A DNA stretch of 64,000 bases from Verrucomicrobiaceae bacterium (GCA_027487315.1 JAIYDW010000076.1:1-64000); one strand, 5' to 3'. Shown: positions 1-9,167, counted from the stretch's first letter. A program made the numbers and translations. The notes: generated by a model not told the origin, from the sequence alone.

Positions 1-534
1 GGCAAGAGAACGAAGGCTTTCCTGATTTGGGGTGGTAACCACCAACAATCCTCCAGGTTTGAGGAGACGGAACAGATCGCGGAACATGGCCCGTGGATTC
101 TCCAAGTGCTCAATGACTTCTGAGGACATTATGGCGTCGAAAGAAGCATCGGGAGCTGGGAGAGGGTTGTTTAAGTCACCCTGAATCCAACCGATTTCCT
201 GCTGCAATTCCGGTGGGCGGGGTAGGATGTCAGCGGCCCACATTTCTGCCTCAGGGAAGGCTGAGTGGAGAATGCCTGGAAGTGTGCCAATGCCCGACCC
301 GTAGTCAAGGACCTTCCCTCGCAGCCCGCGTTGACGGCAGATTCGAAGGACGAGGTTATAAACTGGCTCTGCGCTGGTGCCACGGGTGACCTCAGCGGCA
401 AGCATTCGATAGGATTCGAGATTGGAGTTCACAGGCAAATTACGGTTAAAAAGGAAAAGTTTTGTTTTTTTCGGGCATGAAACAATGCCCACACTGCTGG
501 TGGGATTAATGGGTTTGGAGCGTAAGCCCAGCAT
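1..534 (-). CDS. Class I SAM-dependent methyltransferase, C-terminus cut off by window edge
   Basis: An open frame of 178 codons runs from an ATG at 534 off the left edge with no stop. The protein shows a Rossmann methyltransferase core: motif I LDYGSGIGT (residues 76-84), SEVIEHL (138-144), and LLKPGG followed by TTPN (157-170), typical of the UbiE/Methyltransf_11 group. It probably transfers a methyl group from SAM to a sugar or small molecule in the surrounding polysaccharide pathway; the substrate is unknown. The start at 534 overlaps the 3' end of the upstream FkbM-type gene by 29 bases. A later start at 405 (Met44) would still keep the whole core, so the start is uncertain. Confidence 0.8.
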   Translation of the reverse strand, partial: MLGLRSKPINPTSSVGIVSCPKKTKLFLFNRNLPVNSNLESYRMLAAEVTRGTSAEPVYNLVLRICRQRGLRGKVLDYGSGIGTLPGILHSAFPEAEMWAADILPRPPELQQEIGWIQGDLNNPLPAPDASFDAIMSSEVIEHLENPRAMFRDLFRLLKPGGLLVVTTPNQESLRSLA

Positions 535-1333
535 TGCCTCCATTCTTCGGTAGGCAAAGCAGCCAAATTTGATCTGGTCTGACTTCTTGGGACGCGAGTT
601 CGCGTTCCCGATCCGTGGCGAGGAAGTTCAGGTCAACATTGGGTGTTCGACGAGTGCCAATCATGGTGACAACTTCGACGACGTGAGACGCGTCGAAGGT
701 TTTGCGCAGGCGGTCACAAACACCTGGGACGAAACAATCGTGGGTTTCCACGATGAGAGTAGAGGTGGTCAGTTTGGCAACGACTTCGGGACTGAAAAGT
801 GCGCCTTCGAAGCCTTCGCAATCGCTAATGATAAAAGCATCCTGCCGAATGTTTTGCATGAGCCATTGAGGGGTGCAAAAGCCTTTGATCTGGACATTGG
901 ATGTTTGATTTGCAGATGCCATTTCGAGGGTGGCTTTACGAGCCCACCAGTCGGTATCAAATGCAATTACTTCGGCTTGCGGGTACTTTTTGGCCAGGCC
1001 CACGGCGTAGAAACCGAACTTTGCACCCACGTCAATGATTTGAGTATACGTGCCCTGAAGGATGGTGGCCCAGGAGTTATCCAGTTCACTTTCGTAGACG
1101 CCCAAGAGGTAGGGTCCAATTTGTTCAGCATGGGTCATCGGGGTGAGGATCACATTCTCAAAAGGGCCTGTAATCACCGAGTTTCCGAAGTGTGAGATTA
1201 GCTTCTGATTAATTGGACCGCACCCCCATTCGCGGACGACATTGTGGGAATGGGCGCGGCCTTTTGCCGAAACAATGGAGGTTGTCAATTCTGGGGCGAA
1301 CTTGTACAGGAGGTGCTTGATTAGCTGTTTCAT
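506..1333 (-). CDS. FkbM-family methyltransferase
   Basis: The 275-residue protein has the SAM-binding motif DVGAKFGFY (residues 101-109), an acidic strand-2 end AFDTD, and DCEGFEGALF (171-180), which resembles the D(I/V)EGxE signature of FkbM methyltransferases. A later IVETHD segment also fits the family. FkbM enzymes O-methylate sugars or other small molecules, so decoration of a surface glycan is likely; the substrate cannot be read from sequence. It lies between a gmd-like gene and another methyltransferase on the same strand. A second, only distantly similar FkbM gene lies at 6517-7320. Confidence 0.8.
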   Translation of the reverse strand: MKQLIKHLLYKFAPELTTSIVSAKGRAHSHNVVREWGCGPINQKLISHFGNSVITGPFENVILTPMTHAEQIGPYLLGVYESELDNSWATILQGTYTQIIDVGAKFGFYAVGLAKKYPQAEVIAFDTDWWARKATLEMASANQTSNVQIKGFCTPQWLMQNIRQDAFIISDCEGFEGALFSPEVVAKLTTSTLIVETHDCFVPGVCDRLRKTFDASHVVEVVTMIGTRRTPNVDLNFLATDRERELASQEVRPDQIWLLCLPKNGGNAGLTLQTH

Positions 1334-1476
1334 AGAAGAACGATTTGTTATTCGGGATGGATTGGTGCGTTCGGACGGGCTAGCTGGCTGGCGGTTCGCA
1401 CCAAATAGGCATGCACCGATTGGGGAGGATGGGGTCGTTAGTTGGGAAGGGCTGAGGGGTGAGAGTGGAGAGTTGG

Positions 1477-2451
1477 CTAACGGAGGGTGGAGAGATCGGC
1501 TTCGACCATTTCTTGGATCATGTCTGGAAAGGAGCGGGTGCGGTGCCAGCCGAGGGTGGATTCGATTTTGGAGGGGTTGCCGACGAGCTGGGTGGCGGGC
1601 TCTTCACGGATGAACTGGGGATTGACCTGGACGTGGTCCTGCCAACTGAGGCCGACGTGGGAGAAGGCGATTTCGCAGAGGTCGCGGACGGAGTGGAGTT
1701 TGCCGGTAGCGACAACGTAGTCATCGGGCTGGGCATGAGTGAGCATCATGTGCATGGCGCGGACGTAGTCGGGAGCGTAACCCCAGTCGCGCTGGGCATC
1801 GAGGTTGCCGAGTTCGAGTTTGCGGGTGTCGCCGCGGGCGATGCGGGCGGCGGCGAGGGTGATTTTGCGGGGGACGAATTCGGGGCGGCGGCGGGGGCTT
1901 TCGTGGTTGTAGAGGATGCCGGTGGTGCAGAAGAGGTTGTGGGCCTCGCGGTAGCAGCGCATGAGGTGGAAGCCGGCGACTTTGCTGATGCCGTAGGCGT
2001 TCCTGGGCATGAGGGGTGTGGACTCATCCTGGGGGGAGGATTCGGGGCGGCCAAACATCTCGCTGGAACCCGCGAAGTAGAGGCGGCAGGCGGGTTGGAA
2101 TTCTGAGAGAGCGGTGAGGAGGTACTGGGTGCTGCTGATGTTGTTTTGAATGGTCTGGAGGCCATCGGCAAGGCGCTCGCCAACGAAGCTGGAGGCGGCG
2201 AGGTGGTAACACTCGTTGAAATGGGTGGCGGAGAAGAGGCGGTAGATGCCAGGGAAGTTGTCGAGGCTGATGGCGTGGAGGTGGAGGTGGGAGTGGGCCT
2301 CCGGTGGGATGTCCCTGAGGAGGGTGTTTTTGACGTGTTCGAGGCCGGTCTGGCGGACGAGGCCATGGACTTGGTAACCTAGAGCGAGGAGGTGCTCGGT
2401 GAGGTAGAAGCCGTCCTGACCTGTGATGCCTGTAATGAGAGCTGTCTTCAT
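1477..2451 (-). CDS. GDP-mannose 4,6-dehydratase-like SDR enzyme (divergent paralogue)
   Basis: From the ATG at 2451 the protein is 324 residues and begins with the extended-SDR NAD(P) motif GITGQDG (8-14). It has S130-E-M-F-G and Y153-G-I-S-K157, which match the catalytic Ser/Glu and YxxxK of Gmd, and a NHESPRR segment. The frame continues 84 codons further upstream, but that stretch is the relic of another gene, so 2451 is the likely start. Compared with the canonical Gmd at 17055-18059 it is shorter and lacks the RSSxFNTxRIDHL loop that binds NADP at the tetramer interface. It may act on GDP-mannose or on another NDP-sugar. Confidence 0.78.
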   Translation of the reverse strand: MKTALITGITGQDGFYLTEHLLALGYQVHGLVRQTGLEHVKNTLLRDIPPEAHSHLHLHAISLDNFPGIYRLFSATHFNECYHLAASSFVGERLADGLQTIQNNISSTQYLLTALSEFQPACRLYFAGSSEMFGRPESSPQDESTPLMPRNAYGISKVAGFHLMRCYREAHNLFCTTGILYNHESPRRRPEFVPRKITLAAARIARGDTRKLELGNLDAQRDWGYAPDYVRAMHMMLTHAQPDDYVVATGKLHSVRDLCEIAFSHVGLSWQDHVQVNPQFIREEPATQLVGNPSKIESTLGWHRTRSFPDMIQEMVEADLSTLR

Positions 2452-2482
2452 TTTGCTGGGAGCTATGGCGGCGTGTGAGGGG

Positions 2483-2785
2483 TCAAGCGATTGGGGCGAG
2501 GGCTGATTGGAATCCGTGAAGGGCTTGTTGGAAGCTCCAGGAGTTGATCCGATTGAGGCTGGCCTGCCCGGCTTGTTTGAGGAGGGTGGGGTTGGAGAGG
2601 AAACGGTGGAGAAGGGAGGATAAAGCGTTGAGATCGCCTTCGGGGAAAATGGCGCCGTTGGATTTGGGGTCGATGAGCTAGGGGGCGGAGCCGACTGCAT
2701 CACTGGCGATGACGGGTTTTGCGGCGTTCATGACTTCGTTGACGACGAGGACCAGGGTTGGAAAAGGTTGTGGAATGGACGTTTG
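2483..2785 (-). pseudogene. C-terminal relic of a GT4 glycosyltransferase with an internal stop
   Basis: Reading the minus strand downward from about 2785 gives a clear GT4 C-terminal domain: LVVNEVMNAAKPVIASDAVG, then an amber codon (2678-2680) exactly where the family has the Asp of APDLI, then LIDPKSNGAIFPEGDL and a closing helix ending at TGA (2483-2485). About 100 codons remain; the N-terminal domain is missing. It abuts the stop codon of the intact GT4 gene at 2788. An N-terminal GT4 relic lies on the other side of that intact gene (3993-4330), so both pieces may come from one ancestral gene. Confidence 0.75.
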
Positions 2786-2787
2786 AG

Positions 2788-3975
2788 TTAGGGGTCAAGA
2801 TTCTGAGTCAATTCTGTGGCGCAGTGCTCTATGATTTCGCAGAAAACTGCTTCGGTGTGTTTGGATGCGCGATTTAGGGAGGCGGAAGCAAAGGTTCGTC
2901 TTTTTGCGTGATCATCTACCAAGTAGGTCATTTTTTCCGCCAGGTCCTTGGTGTTTCCACACTGGAAAGTGAGACCTGCTTGGGCTTCTTTAATCAGGTC
3001 AGGATGGGAGCCTGTGCGATCAGAAAGTAATAAGGCGAGTCCGGATATGGCGCCTTCGAGGATTGAGTAGGGCCAGGGATCGCGTTCAGAAGTGTGGAGA
3101 AGGACGTCGGCGGCTTGAAGCACGGCGGGCAATTCAGATTGGTTTCGGAAGCCCCACCAGTGAACACGGTCCTCGATGCCCATAGTTTGAGCTTGTTGCA
3201 TGAGTTGTGTTTCCAAGGGGCCCGAGCCGAGAAACCAGAGACGGCAGGGGGAGTCTTTGAGCGCTTGGAAGGCGCTCAGAGCATCTGCGGGGCGCTTGCG
3301 AGACTCAAGTTTGCCTGATACGACGAAAATGGTTTCGCCTGGGAGAGCACCCGTCGCTGCCCTGAACGCTTCTCTGTCTGCCGGGGATATGAATGCGGAC
3401 TGCCGGAAAATGGTGTTGTCGGATACGCAGGGGATCCAAGTGAGTCTTTCTTGACTTGCGCCTTTTTGAGCCCAGAAAGCTTTGTTTTCGATGCCCTGAT
3501 AGAAAACTCTATCCATGCGAGATGTAAAGCAGCGAGCCAACTGGCGATTGAAGAAAGCGAAGCGACTGAGAGATGGGACGAGGGTATCACCGTCACCGCG
3601 TGCGACGAGTTGTTTGTTGTGCGTGACGGCCCAAAACCAAGCGACCCACTGAATCGCAGTGCTGTAGCCATTGAGGTGGACGATGTCGGGATTAAATGCG
3701 GAAAGCTCCGCAGACAAGGAGGAGGAGAAACTGCTGAAGAACCCGCCGAAGGGACGTTTTCCCGAGTCGGGGAGAAGTACAGCGGGGAACGTGGATTGCT
3801 GGCAGTTGTCCCAGGAGATGACGCGGCCAAAACCACGGTCATTAAAGCCCTCGGTTTGGTGAGCGTAGAATACGCGAACCTCAATCATTCCACGATCATG
3901 AAGCGCCTGAAGCACATTAGTGAAGTATTGAATCTTGTGGGTAAAGACAAAAGCGATGCGTGGGTGACGGTTCAT
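2788..3975 (-). CDS. Glycosyltransferase family 4 (GT-B fold)
   Basis: This 395-residue protein has a two-domain GT-B layout. The N-terminal domain (1 to about 190) contains VRVFYAHQ and DIVHLNGY. The C-terminal nucleotide-sugar domain begins with VVSGKLESRKRP (218-229), followed by LGSGPLETQL and the retaining-GT4 acidic motif SERDPWPYSILEGA (296-309). It likely adds one sugar from an NDP-donor at the cytoplasmic face during polysaccharide assembly. It sits between two decayed GT4 fragments: the N-terminal relic upstream and the C-terminal relic downstream. Confidence 0.85.
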   Translation of the reverse strand: MNRHPRIAFVFTHKIQYFTNVLQALHDRGMIEVRVFYAHQTEGFNDRGFGRVISWDNCQQSTFPAVLLPDSGKRPFGGFFSSFSSSLSAELSAFNPDIVHLNGYSTAIQWVAWFWAVTHNKQLVARGDGDTLVPSLSRFAFFNRQLARCFTSRMDRVFYQGIENKAFWAQKGASQERLTWIPCVSDNTIFRQSAFISPADREAFRAATGALPGETIFVVSGKLESRKRPADALSAFQALKDSPCRLWFLGSGPLETQLMQQAQTMGIEDRVHWWGFRNQSELPAVLQAADVLLHTSERDPWPYSILEGAISGLALLLSDRTGSHPDLIKEAQAGLTFQCGNTKDLAEKMTYLVDDHAKRRTFASASLNRASKHTEAVFCEIIEHCATELTQNLDP

Positions 3976-3992
3976 GCGGACGGGGAGAACGA

Positions 3993-4330
3993 ATGACTCA
4001 TGGATGATTGAAGAAAACCAGAGAGCGGAAAAAGGGGCGGGTGGTGAACTCGGGTGTCAACTGTTGCTCATACAAACGAGTTTGGTGGGCGATGGTGCTT
4101 TTGGGGGCAATTGAGGTATGGATGGAGTGGGGGGAGCCTTCGAGGAGAGGGATGTCCCAGGAGACGAACTGGTCGAACTCGTTATGTAATATCCAGCGGC
4201 GTCTGGTGCGGAGGCGTAAGCCACGTAGAGCGAGAGACCACCGTTAACTGAGCACCTGATTAGGGGGCTCTGGTATTGAATGGGGTGAGCGGGGGAATAG
4301 GTGACCAAGATTTGAGCGAAGAAGTGAAAA
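3993..4330 (-). pseudogene. N-terminal relic of a GT4 glycosyltransferase, frameshifted
   Basis: Minus-strand reading gives ILVTYSPAHPIQYQSPLIR and later SLYVAYASAPDAAG in one frame. It then continues in another frame as NEFDQFVSWDIPLLEG and ends FFRSLVFFNHP-stop (about 3993). PAHPIQYQ.PL and (V/E)WD.PLLEG are typical of the first 90 residues of GT4 enzymes that act in polysaccharide synthesis. The two halves need one frameshift near 4195. I see no plausible ATG in frame with the first half, so the gene is not functional as read. The remaining 420-base gap between genes contains nothing else I recognise. Confidence 0.72.
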
Positions 4331-4394
4331 GCTGAAATCCCAAGGAATAGACTACGCTGTTGCGGACAGGAAAGAGTGATAGGATCTGTTCCTA

Positions 4395-5315
4395 TCAGCC
4401 AATGAAGCGGCCAAGGGCGCAGGCTAAAAACAGGTCGAATTTGATTTGGCGGAGGCGGTTCGGCGGTAATGGATGGATGGGACCGTTAAGGTTGGCAACG
4501 AAGCCACGATCGGCGATGCTGGGCCGTTGGAATTTGGTGAGAAGAGTTAGGAGGAAGCGTTTCCGCCAGGGCTTTATGCCTCCAGCCGCGTGGCTCATGA
4601 CGTAGCCACCGCCGCCCCATTGGAAGTCCATGCCATCTGCGCCAATTGTGCTGACTTCACCAGTGTGGGCCATGCAAGCGATGTTGAGAGCGTCCTGATC
4701 TGGGAAGGAGAATGGAATCGTGCGGTCCCCTTGACTGAGTTTGTTGAGGTTGATGTTAAGACTGCCCATCAACGAGATGGTGTGTTGCCAAACTTCGATA
4801 AAAGCCTTTTGTGATTTAACAACGCCTACGAAACCGCCGTTTACATACAAGTCCATTGGACGATGGAGGTTTATATCAAGGGGCGCCAAGATTTTGCGCC
4901 ACATTTGACGCAACGGGTGAGTGTTGGGCATGTCGCCGTTGATATCTCGGCAGACCGCCACACCGAAAGCGGCCCATTCCTCGAAGAATGACCAGCGGCA
5001 CTTGATGACAATGTCGGGATCAAAATAGAATAGCGCGTCAGCGTCAGGGCAGTGGTGATGCCAGAGGTCGAGCATGAAATCTGGCTTGTAGTTGGTGAGG
5101 TGAATGGTCGTTTTGAGCGGAATGAAATGGACAGTGATGTCAGAAGTTACCTTTAGGGTTCCGGCGGGGCTGGGGAGAGAGGCCCAAGGAGGGAGATGTC
5201 CGCGATAACCGGCATAGACCGTTCCTTTGAATCCGTGGGCGGAGAGGGAGTTGATCAACGCGGCGACACCGAGGTGATAGTCGCCCTCAAACAAAGTGCA
5301 TATTACGGTATTCAT
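4395..5315 (-). CDS. GT8-like/nucleotide-diphospho-sugar transferase
   Basis: The 306-residue protein starts MNTVICTLFEGDYHLGVAALINSL, a GT-A-like first strand with a nucleotide-binding helix. It has a metal-binding DxD equivalent FDPD (98-101) and a VNGGFVGV segment (158-165) like that of GT8 enzymes and related transferases. It probably uses an NDP-sugar and Mn2+ to extend the glycan. The following gene on the same strand starts 8 bases or more upstream within the same operon: the stop of 5312-6367 overlaps this start by 4 bases (ATGA), which suggests translational coupling. Confidence 0.7.
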   Translation of the reverse strand: MNTVICTLFEGDYHLGVAALINSLSAHGFKGTVYAGYRGHLPPWASLPSPAGTLKVTSDITVHFIPLKTTIHLTNYKPDFMLDLWHHHCPDADALFYFDPDIVIKCRWSFFEEWAAFGVAVCRDINGDMPNTHPLRQMWRKILAPLDINLHRPMDLYVNGGFVGVVKSQKAFIEVWQHTISLMGSLNINLNKLSQGDRTIPFSFPDQDALNIACMAHTGEVSTIGADGMDFQWGGGGYVMSHAAGGIKPWRKRFLLTLLTKFQRPSIADRGFVANLNGPIHPLPPNRLRQIKFDLFLACALGRFIG

Positions 5316-6367
5316 GGAAGAAGACTCTGGTGCAGGAGGTTGTGTTTTAGGGCAAGGTTAGGCCAGGACAAATTGCTTTCAGCGAATCGGCGGTTGGCTT
5401 GAGAACGTTCGGCTCTGAGATTGTCGTGGTTGATTAGGGCTTCCAATTCGGCAAACATGGCGGCATCGTCATTGTTATCGACGACGGGGTAAAGGGTGCC
5501 ACCGCCATAGTCGCGAATGCCACCCACGTCAGTGGTGACGATCGGTAGACCACATGCAAGCGCCTCGACGATTGCGGAGTTGGCGCCACTGTCTTCCATT
5601 GGAAGAAGGAGGATGGAGGCTGATTGATACAAAGCCAGTAATTGGTTGTCATCCAAGCCCCCATGCCACGTGATGGCCGGGTGGGTTAAGAGGTCACCGA
5701 AGTCGGCGGAACTCCGGCGGTGTTCGGGAACCAAGAAGTCGAACTGGATCTGGGGGAAGCGTGAATGGATAGCGGGGAGCAAACGCCTTAACATGGCGAT
5801 GTTGCGGAGATGGACTCCGTTGTATAAAAGGCGGATTTGAGTTTTAGGGGTGTGTGAAGTGGGGCGGAAGAAATCGGTATCGGTGCCATAGTGGATGAAG
5901 GAGATTTGCGCGTGAGGCATGTATGACGAGAAAAACGAAATGTCTTTCTGGTATAGAAAGAGAGCGTTTCGCAAGGTGGCAAGGGATGAAAGAGATTCAG
6001 GGGTCCACTGGGAGCGCGGTTGGTGAAGACCGATAAGCGTGCGGGACTGAATGGCTTTGGGATATTTTGCCCAAAGGGGCGCATGATGATCCCCATAAAG
6101 GATGTGGAGCACTTGTCGGGGATTGATAGCCAGACGCGATGCCGCGTAGAATTGAGCGCTACTGTGAATTGAGTTGCAGGGTCCTGCGCGCAAAATCAGG
6201 GAGGCTAATTTGCCAACGGCTCGATTGATAGCAGAGGGTGAGACGTTGATTTCGTGAGTGGCCAAGCCCTGCATTCGAAGTTGAAGGGGCAGGCATTCGT
6301 AGCCGGTCTTGCTGCCAAACCAGGGGATTTTTTCCGTGAGGAAAAGAGTTGGGCGGCTGCTAGTCAT
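5312..6367 (-). CDS. Glycosyltransferase family 4
   Basis: From the ATG at 6367 (a GTG seven codons upstream is possible) the protein is 351 residues. The C-terminal domain carries the GT4 signature: LLYNGVHLRNIAML, then ILLLPMEDSGANSAIVEALA followed by CGLPIVTTDVGGIRDYG, with the conserved E-x7-E arrangement altered to D-x7-E (D of MEDSG, E of VEALA). The N-terminus reads TLFLTEKIPWFGSKTGYECLP. It overlaps the downstream GT8-like gene by 4 bases. The donor and acceptor sugars cannot be predicted. Confidence 0.82.
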   Translation of the reverse strand: MTSSRPTLFLTEKIPWFGSKTGYECLPLQLRMQGLATHEINVSPSAINRAVGKLASLILRAGPCNSIHSSAQFYAASRLAINPRQVLHILYGDHHAPLWAKYPKAIQSRTLIGLHQPRSQWTPESLSSLATLRNALFLYQKDISFFSSYMPHAQISFIHYGTDTDFFRPTSHTPKTQIRLLYNGVHLRNIAMLRRLLPAIHSRFPQIQFDFLVPEHRRSSADFGDLLTHPAITWHGGLDDNQLLALYQSASILLLPMEDSGANSAIVEALACGLPIVTTDVGGIRDYGGGTLYPVVDNNDDAAMFAELEALINHDNLRAERSQANRRFAESNLSWPNLALKHNLLHQSLLP

Positions 6368-6516
6368 GGGGGTGAGAGCTGAATGCACAGCGATAAAGTT
6401 TCAGGATATTATGATCAGAGGTCGTGAGTTGCTGAGGAGCGATCATCAATGGGTGGTAGATTGGAGAATCCACATGCCATCTGGTGATAACAAAGTTTCC
6501 TTAATGGTGTCGGAAA

Positions 6517-7320
6517 TCAGCGACTCAAATAGCCGTCAATGGCATCACCTCGTCGACGCACTTCGGTGAATACGAAGCTGTTTTCGGATGCCCATTTCTT
6601 CATCCATGTTAGGGATGAGTCGCCACGGTGTAATTCTATGAAGATGAAACAATCGGCAGGAAGCTTCTGGGATAGGGACGGCAGAGCTGACTCTTCCGAG
6701 CCTTCGATGTCGAGTTTGAGTAGTATACGGCGATTTTTGGCGGTCGAGATAATCGAATCCATCGTGACGCACAGAACAGTGATACTAGTTGGAGTTTCAC
6801 TTAGCTCTTGAAAGACTGCCCCTTCGTTCTGCAAAAACTTGATTCCGGGCTCATCGTCTACAGCGCATTGAAGCATCGTTGCCGAGATTCGATTCTCGTG
6901 GAGATTGATACCCAATTGTGTGAATGTTGCAGGATGAGGTTCGACACATACGATTGGGGTATTGGGCCAGCGTGTTGCAGCTAGCAGTGAAAACATCCCG
7001 ATGTTTGCTCCAAAATCAAATATGACTTCGGGAATGAATGGGACGTGGTTCAAATCGTAAACCTGTTCGACTAGGACTTCATTCGCAACCCAAAGGTGAG
7101 TGGGGTCACCTCCAGACACCGAGATAGTTTTGTTGTGGCCGTCTATTGAGCATTGAAATGAAAAGTTTCTTCTTCTAATCCACTCCTGTAAAGGCTTTAT
7201 AGCCCACCAAGAGCGGACGGTTGCGTAGTTAAGGATGCCGAGTTTAGATCTTTGGAGGAAAGATTGACTTAGCGGGTTAGGCGGAAGAAGGTACGGTTGT
7301 AGTTTGGAGAATATGCTCAT
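6517..7320 (-). CDS. FkbM-family methyltransferase
   Basis: This 267-residue protein contains IFDFGANIGMFSLLA (SAM motif I), CVEPHPATFTQL, VTMDSI, and the family signature LLKLDIEGSEESAL, where the D-I-E-G-x-E core is intact. FkbM proteins O-methylate sugar hydroxyls or related groups. The gene sits 3 bases from the acetyltransferase gene at 7324, so the two are probably co-transcribed and both decorate the same glycan. Its base composition is less GC-rich than that of the flanking glycosyltransferases. Confidence 0.88.
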   Translation of the reverse strand: MSIFSKLQPYLLPPNPLSQSFLQRSKLGILNYATVRSWWAIKPLQEWIRRRNFSFQCSIDGHNKTISVSGGDPTHLWVANEVLVEQVYDLNHVPFIPEVIFDFGANIGMFSLLAATRWPNTPIVCVEPHPATFTQLGINLHENRISATMLQCAVDDEPGIKFLQNEGAVFQELSETPTSITVLCVTMDSIISTAKNRRILLKLDIEGSEESALPSLSQKLPADCFIFIELHRGDSSLTWMKKWASENSFVFTEVRRRGDAIDGYLSR

Positions 7321-7323
7321 GTC

Positions 7324-7866
7324 TTAATTAGCGTGCGCGTTTGCAAGCGATGGTAAAGGTCTAACAAGCTTCGCTGGGACACCTGCGTAAACGCCCGTCA
7401 CGGTGCAAGATTTGACTACTACAGCGCCAGCGCAGATGACACTGTGATCTGCAATTTCTACGTTACCAGTTACGATAACGCCGCTAGCCAACCATACGCC
7501 TCTACCAATCCTAATATCACGCGAATTTTCGGTTTGTGTAGTTTGCTGTCGGGCTAAATCAATCTGTTGGTAGTCGTGGGTTCCGGTAAGGAACATGCAG
7601 CCGTGGCCGCAAAATGCATAGTCCCCAAAATGGATATGGCCACAAACGGTATTGAGAAGAGCGTCCTGCAGTTCGACGTTCGCTCCAAGGTGGATACGCT
7701 CTGGGGGACCCCATATAGACGAAGCGCGCAGCGTAAGCTTGAGGTGGTTCGCCTCATACTTTAACAATGATATCAATTTTCGTGCAAGCCAAGCTTTAAT
7801 TCGAGTCTTGAGATTCCGTTTTGATTCGCGGGAGGAATACAGACTTGCTGGATCAAAATGTAACAT
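7324..7866 (-). CDS. Hexapeptide-repeat O-acetyltransferase (left-handed beta-helix)
   Basis: The 180-residue protein has an N-terminal helix and then repeated [LIV]-G-x4 hexapeptides: IHFGDYAFCGHGCMFL, IRIGRGVWLASGVIVTGNVEI, ICAGAVVV, then the C-terminal GVPAKLVRPL seen in WbbJ/Maa-type acyltransferases. The TGTHDY motif contains the likely catalytic His. It should transfer acetyl from acetyl-CoA to a sugar as a trimer in the cytoplasm. The 3-base gap to the FkbM gene (stop at 7324, next start at 7320) indicates one transcript. The region has lower GC than its surroundings. Confidence 0.87.
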   Translation of the reverse strand: MLHFDPASLYSSRESKRNLKTRIKAWLARKLISLLKYEANHLKLTLRASSIWGPPERIHLGANVELQDALLNTVCGHIHFGDYAFCGHGCMFLTGTHDYQQIDLARQQTTQTENSRDIRIGRGVWLASGVIVTGNVEIADHSVICAGAVVVKSCTVTGVYAGVPAKLVRPLPSLANAHAN

Positions 7867-7889
7867 GCATTTCAGTATCTAGGGATTCT

Positions 7890-9167
7890 TTAATGAGGCA
7901 GCTGGGTTATACCTTGGGTTGCTCTTTTTAAGCTGAGAAAAATACCAAGTGGTGTGGTCAGGATGTTCATCCATAATACTCCGGCTAAAGTAGAGATGTC
8001 CAAAATTGAGATCAATATGATCTGTTGAATGATTCCCGTAGAGATGGCGAGCGAAGGGGAGACAATCCATCCTCGCGAGGCGTTCAGAGTGTACATGCTG
8101 CCGACAACAGCGCTAAGAATGCCACTCACAAGACTCAAAAGCAGTGCAGTCTCTAGGCCTGAGTAATTAGAACCGAGGAGCCAGAGGATTTGAGTTGGGA
8201 AAAACCATGCAGCAACTACCAAAATTAGGCCGAATGCCAGGAGTCCAATGCAAACGTTGATGTAGAGGCGGCGAAGTTGCTTGGGGTCCTGGATACGAGC
8301 GAAGCGAGGCACGATGAGAGAATTCAGAACTGAGGTGACGACAGTGAAGATGACGGTCAACCGGCCGAGAGCACCCATTTCGGCAACGTTTTGAGTGTTA
8401 CCAAAGATGCTGATGAGCCAGAGGCTGATCTGGCCTTGGACACAAAAGTAGAGTGTGTTGGGTGTCTGTTGTTTGACAATGGAGAGGATTTCCGCGCGAT
8501 GTTGGGGATTTTGAGGGGCATCGCGAGCGACTAGGTCCGGGATCCAGCGCTGGAGCATCCACCATTGAATCAAAAGGGCGAAAGCGGCAATTGAGATGGC
8601 GACGGTGGCATTGAGGAAAGAAATGGCGGCTATGCCGAGGAGAGCGAGGCGGGCGGCTGCGCTGGCGAGGTCGAGGGATTGAATGCGGTTTGTCTGCAAG
8701 GCGAGCCTTGGGACGACGGAGTAGACACCGATTCCCATTTGGAGCCAGAAGCAGGCGAGCACGGCCAAGGTCAGGGAAGTAATTTGCGAGGGGGAGGCCT
8801 GATTGCGGAAGAGCATCCAAACCAACGCGGGTGTGACAAGCAGGAGGGCGCAGGCGCCGAGGGTTTTCCGCAAGCCGATGGCGGTATTGATGAGTTGGCC
8901 GAACTGCTGGCGGTCGGCATGCACTTTGCCGCCGATGGAGGTCAAGCCGCTGGAGATGCCATTGTCTGAGAGAACGGCCATCATACCAAGCATGCCGTTT
9001 GCGATGGTGAAGTAGGCGTAGTCCTCCTTGGTGAGGAGCCGAACGAGGAGGAATCCGCTGAGGATTCCGACCGCCTGAACGAATAGCTGCACACCGACGA
9101 ATTTGCCTAGAATGCGAGTTATGTGGACGAGTCTGTCCGAGGAATAAAAGGGAAAGATGAGGCCCAT
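7890..9167 (-). CDS. Wzx-like polysaccharide flippase (MATE/PST exporter superfamily), copy 1
   Basis: From the ATG at 9167 the protein is 425 residues with about 12 hydrophobic segments. The N-terminus VGVQLFVQAVGILSGFLLVRLLTKEDYAYFTIANG is typical of lipid-linked oligosaccharide flippases: it ends with the LxxxxYAxFTIA pattern of this family. It probably moves undecaprenyl-linked repeat units across the inner membrane. It is a tandem paralogue of the gene at 9199-10515; both share KxxYAxFTIA near residue 50 and TPNTLYFCVQGQISLWLIS / NAAFTCVQGQLGVWLIS in the middle. A one-for-two-glycans or duplication-and-divergence scenario fits. Confidence 0.82.
   Translation of the reverse strand: MGLIFPFYSSDRLVHITRILGKFVGVQLFVQAVGILSGFLLVRLLTKEDYAYFTIANGMLGMMAVLSDNGISSGLTSIGGKVHADRQQFGQLINTAIGLRKTLGACALLLVTPALVWMLFRNQASPSQITSLTLAVLACFWLQMGIGVYSVVPRLALQTNRIQSLDLASAAARLALLGIAAISFLNATVAISIAAFALLIQWWMLQRWIPDLVARDAPQNPQHRAEILSIVKQQTPNTLYFCVQGQISLWLISIFGNTQNVAEMGALGRLTVIFTVVTSVLNSLIVPRFARIQDPKQLRRLYINVCIGLLAFGLILVVAAWFFPTQILWLLGSNYSGLETALLLSLVSGILSAVVGSMYTLNASRGWIVSPSLAISTGIIQQIILISILDISTLAGVLWMNILTTPLGIFLSLKRATQGITQLPH

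Noticed and set aside
1459-2382. Long open frames on the plus strand over the gmd-like gene, and similar shadows over most minus-strand genes
   Set aside because: High GC makes antisense frames long. Their translations are low-complexity (runs of G, E, V, A or P, R, S) and lack motifs, while the opposite frame encodes a recognisable enzyme.
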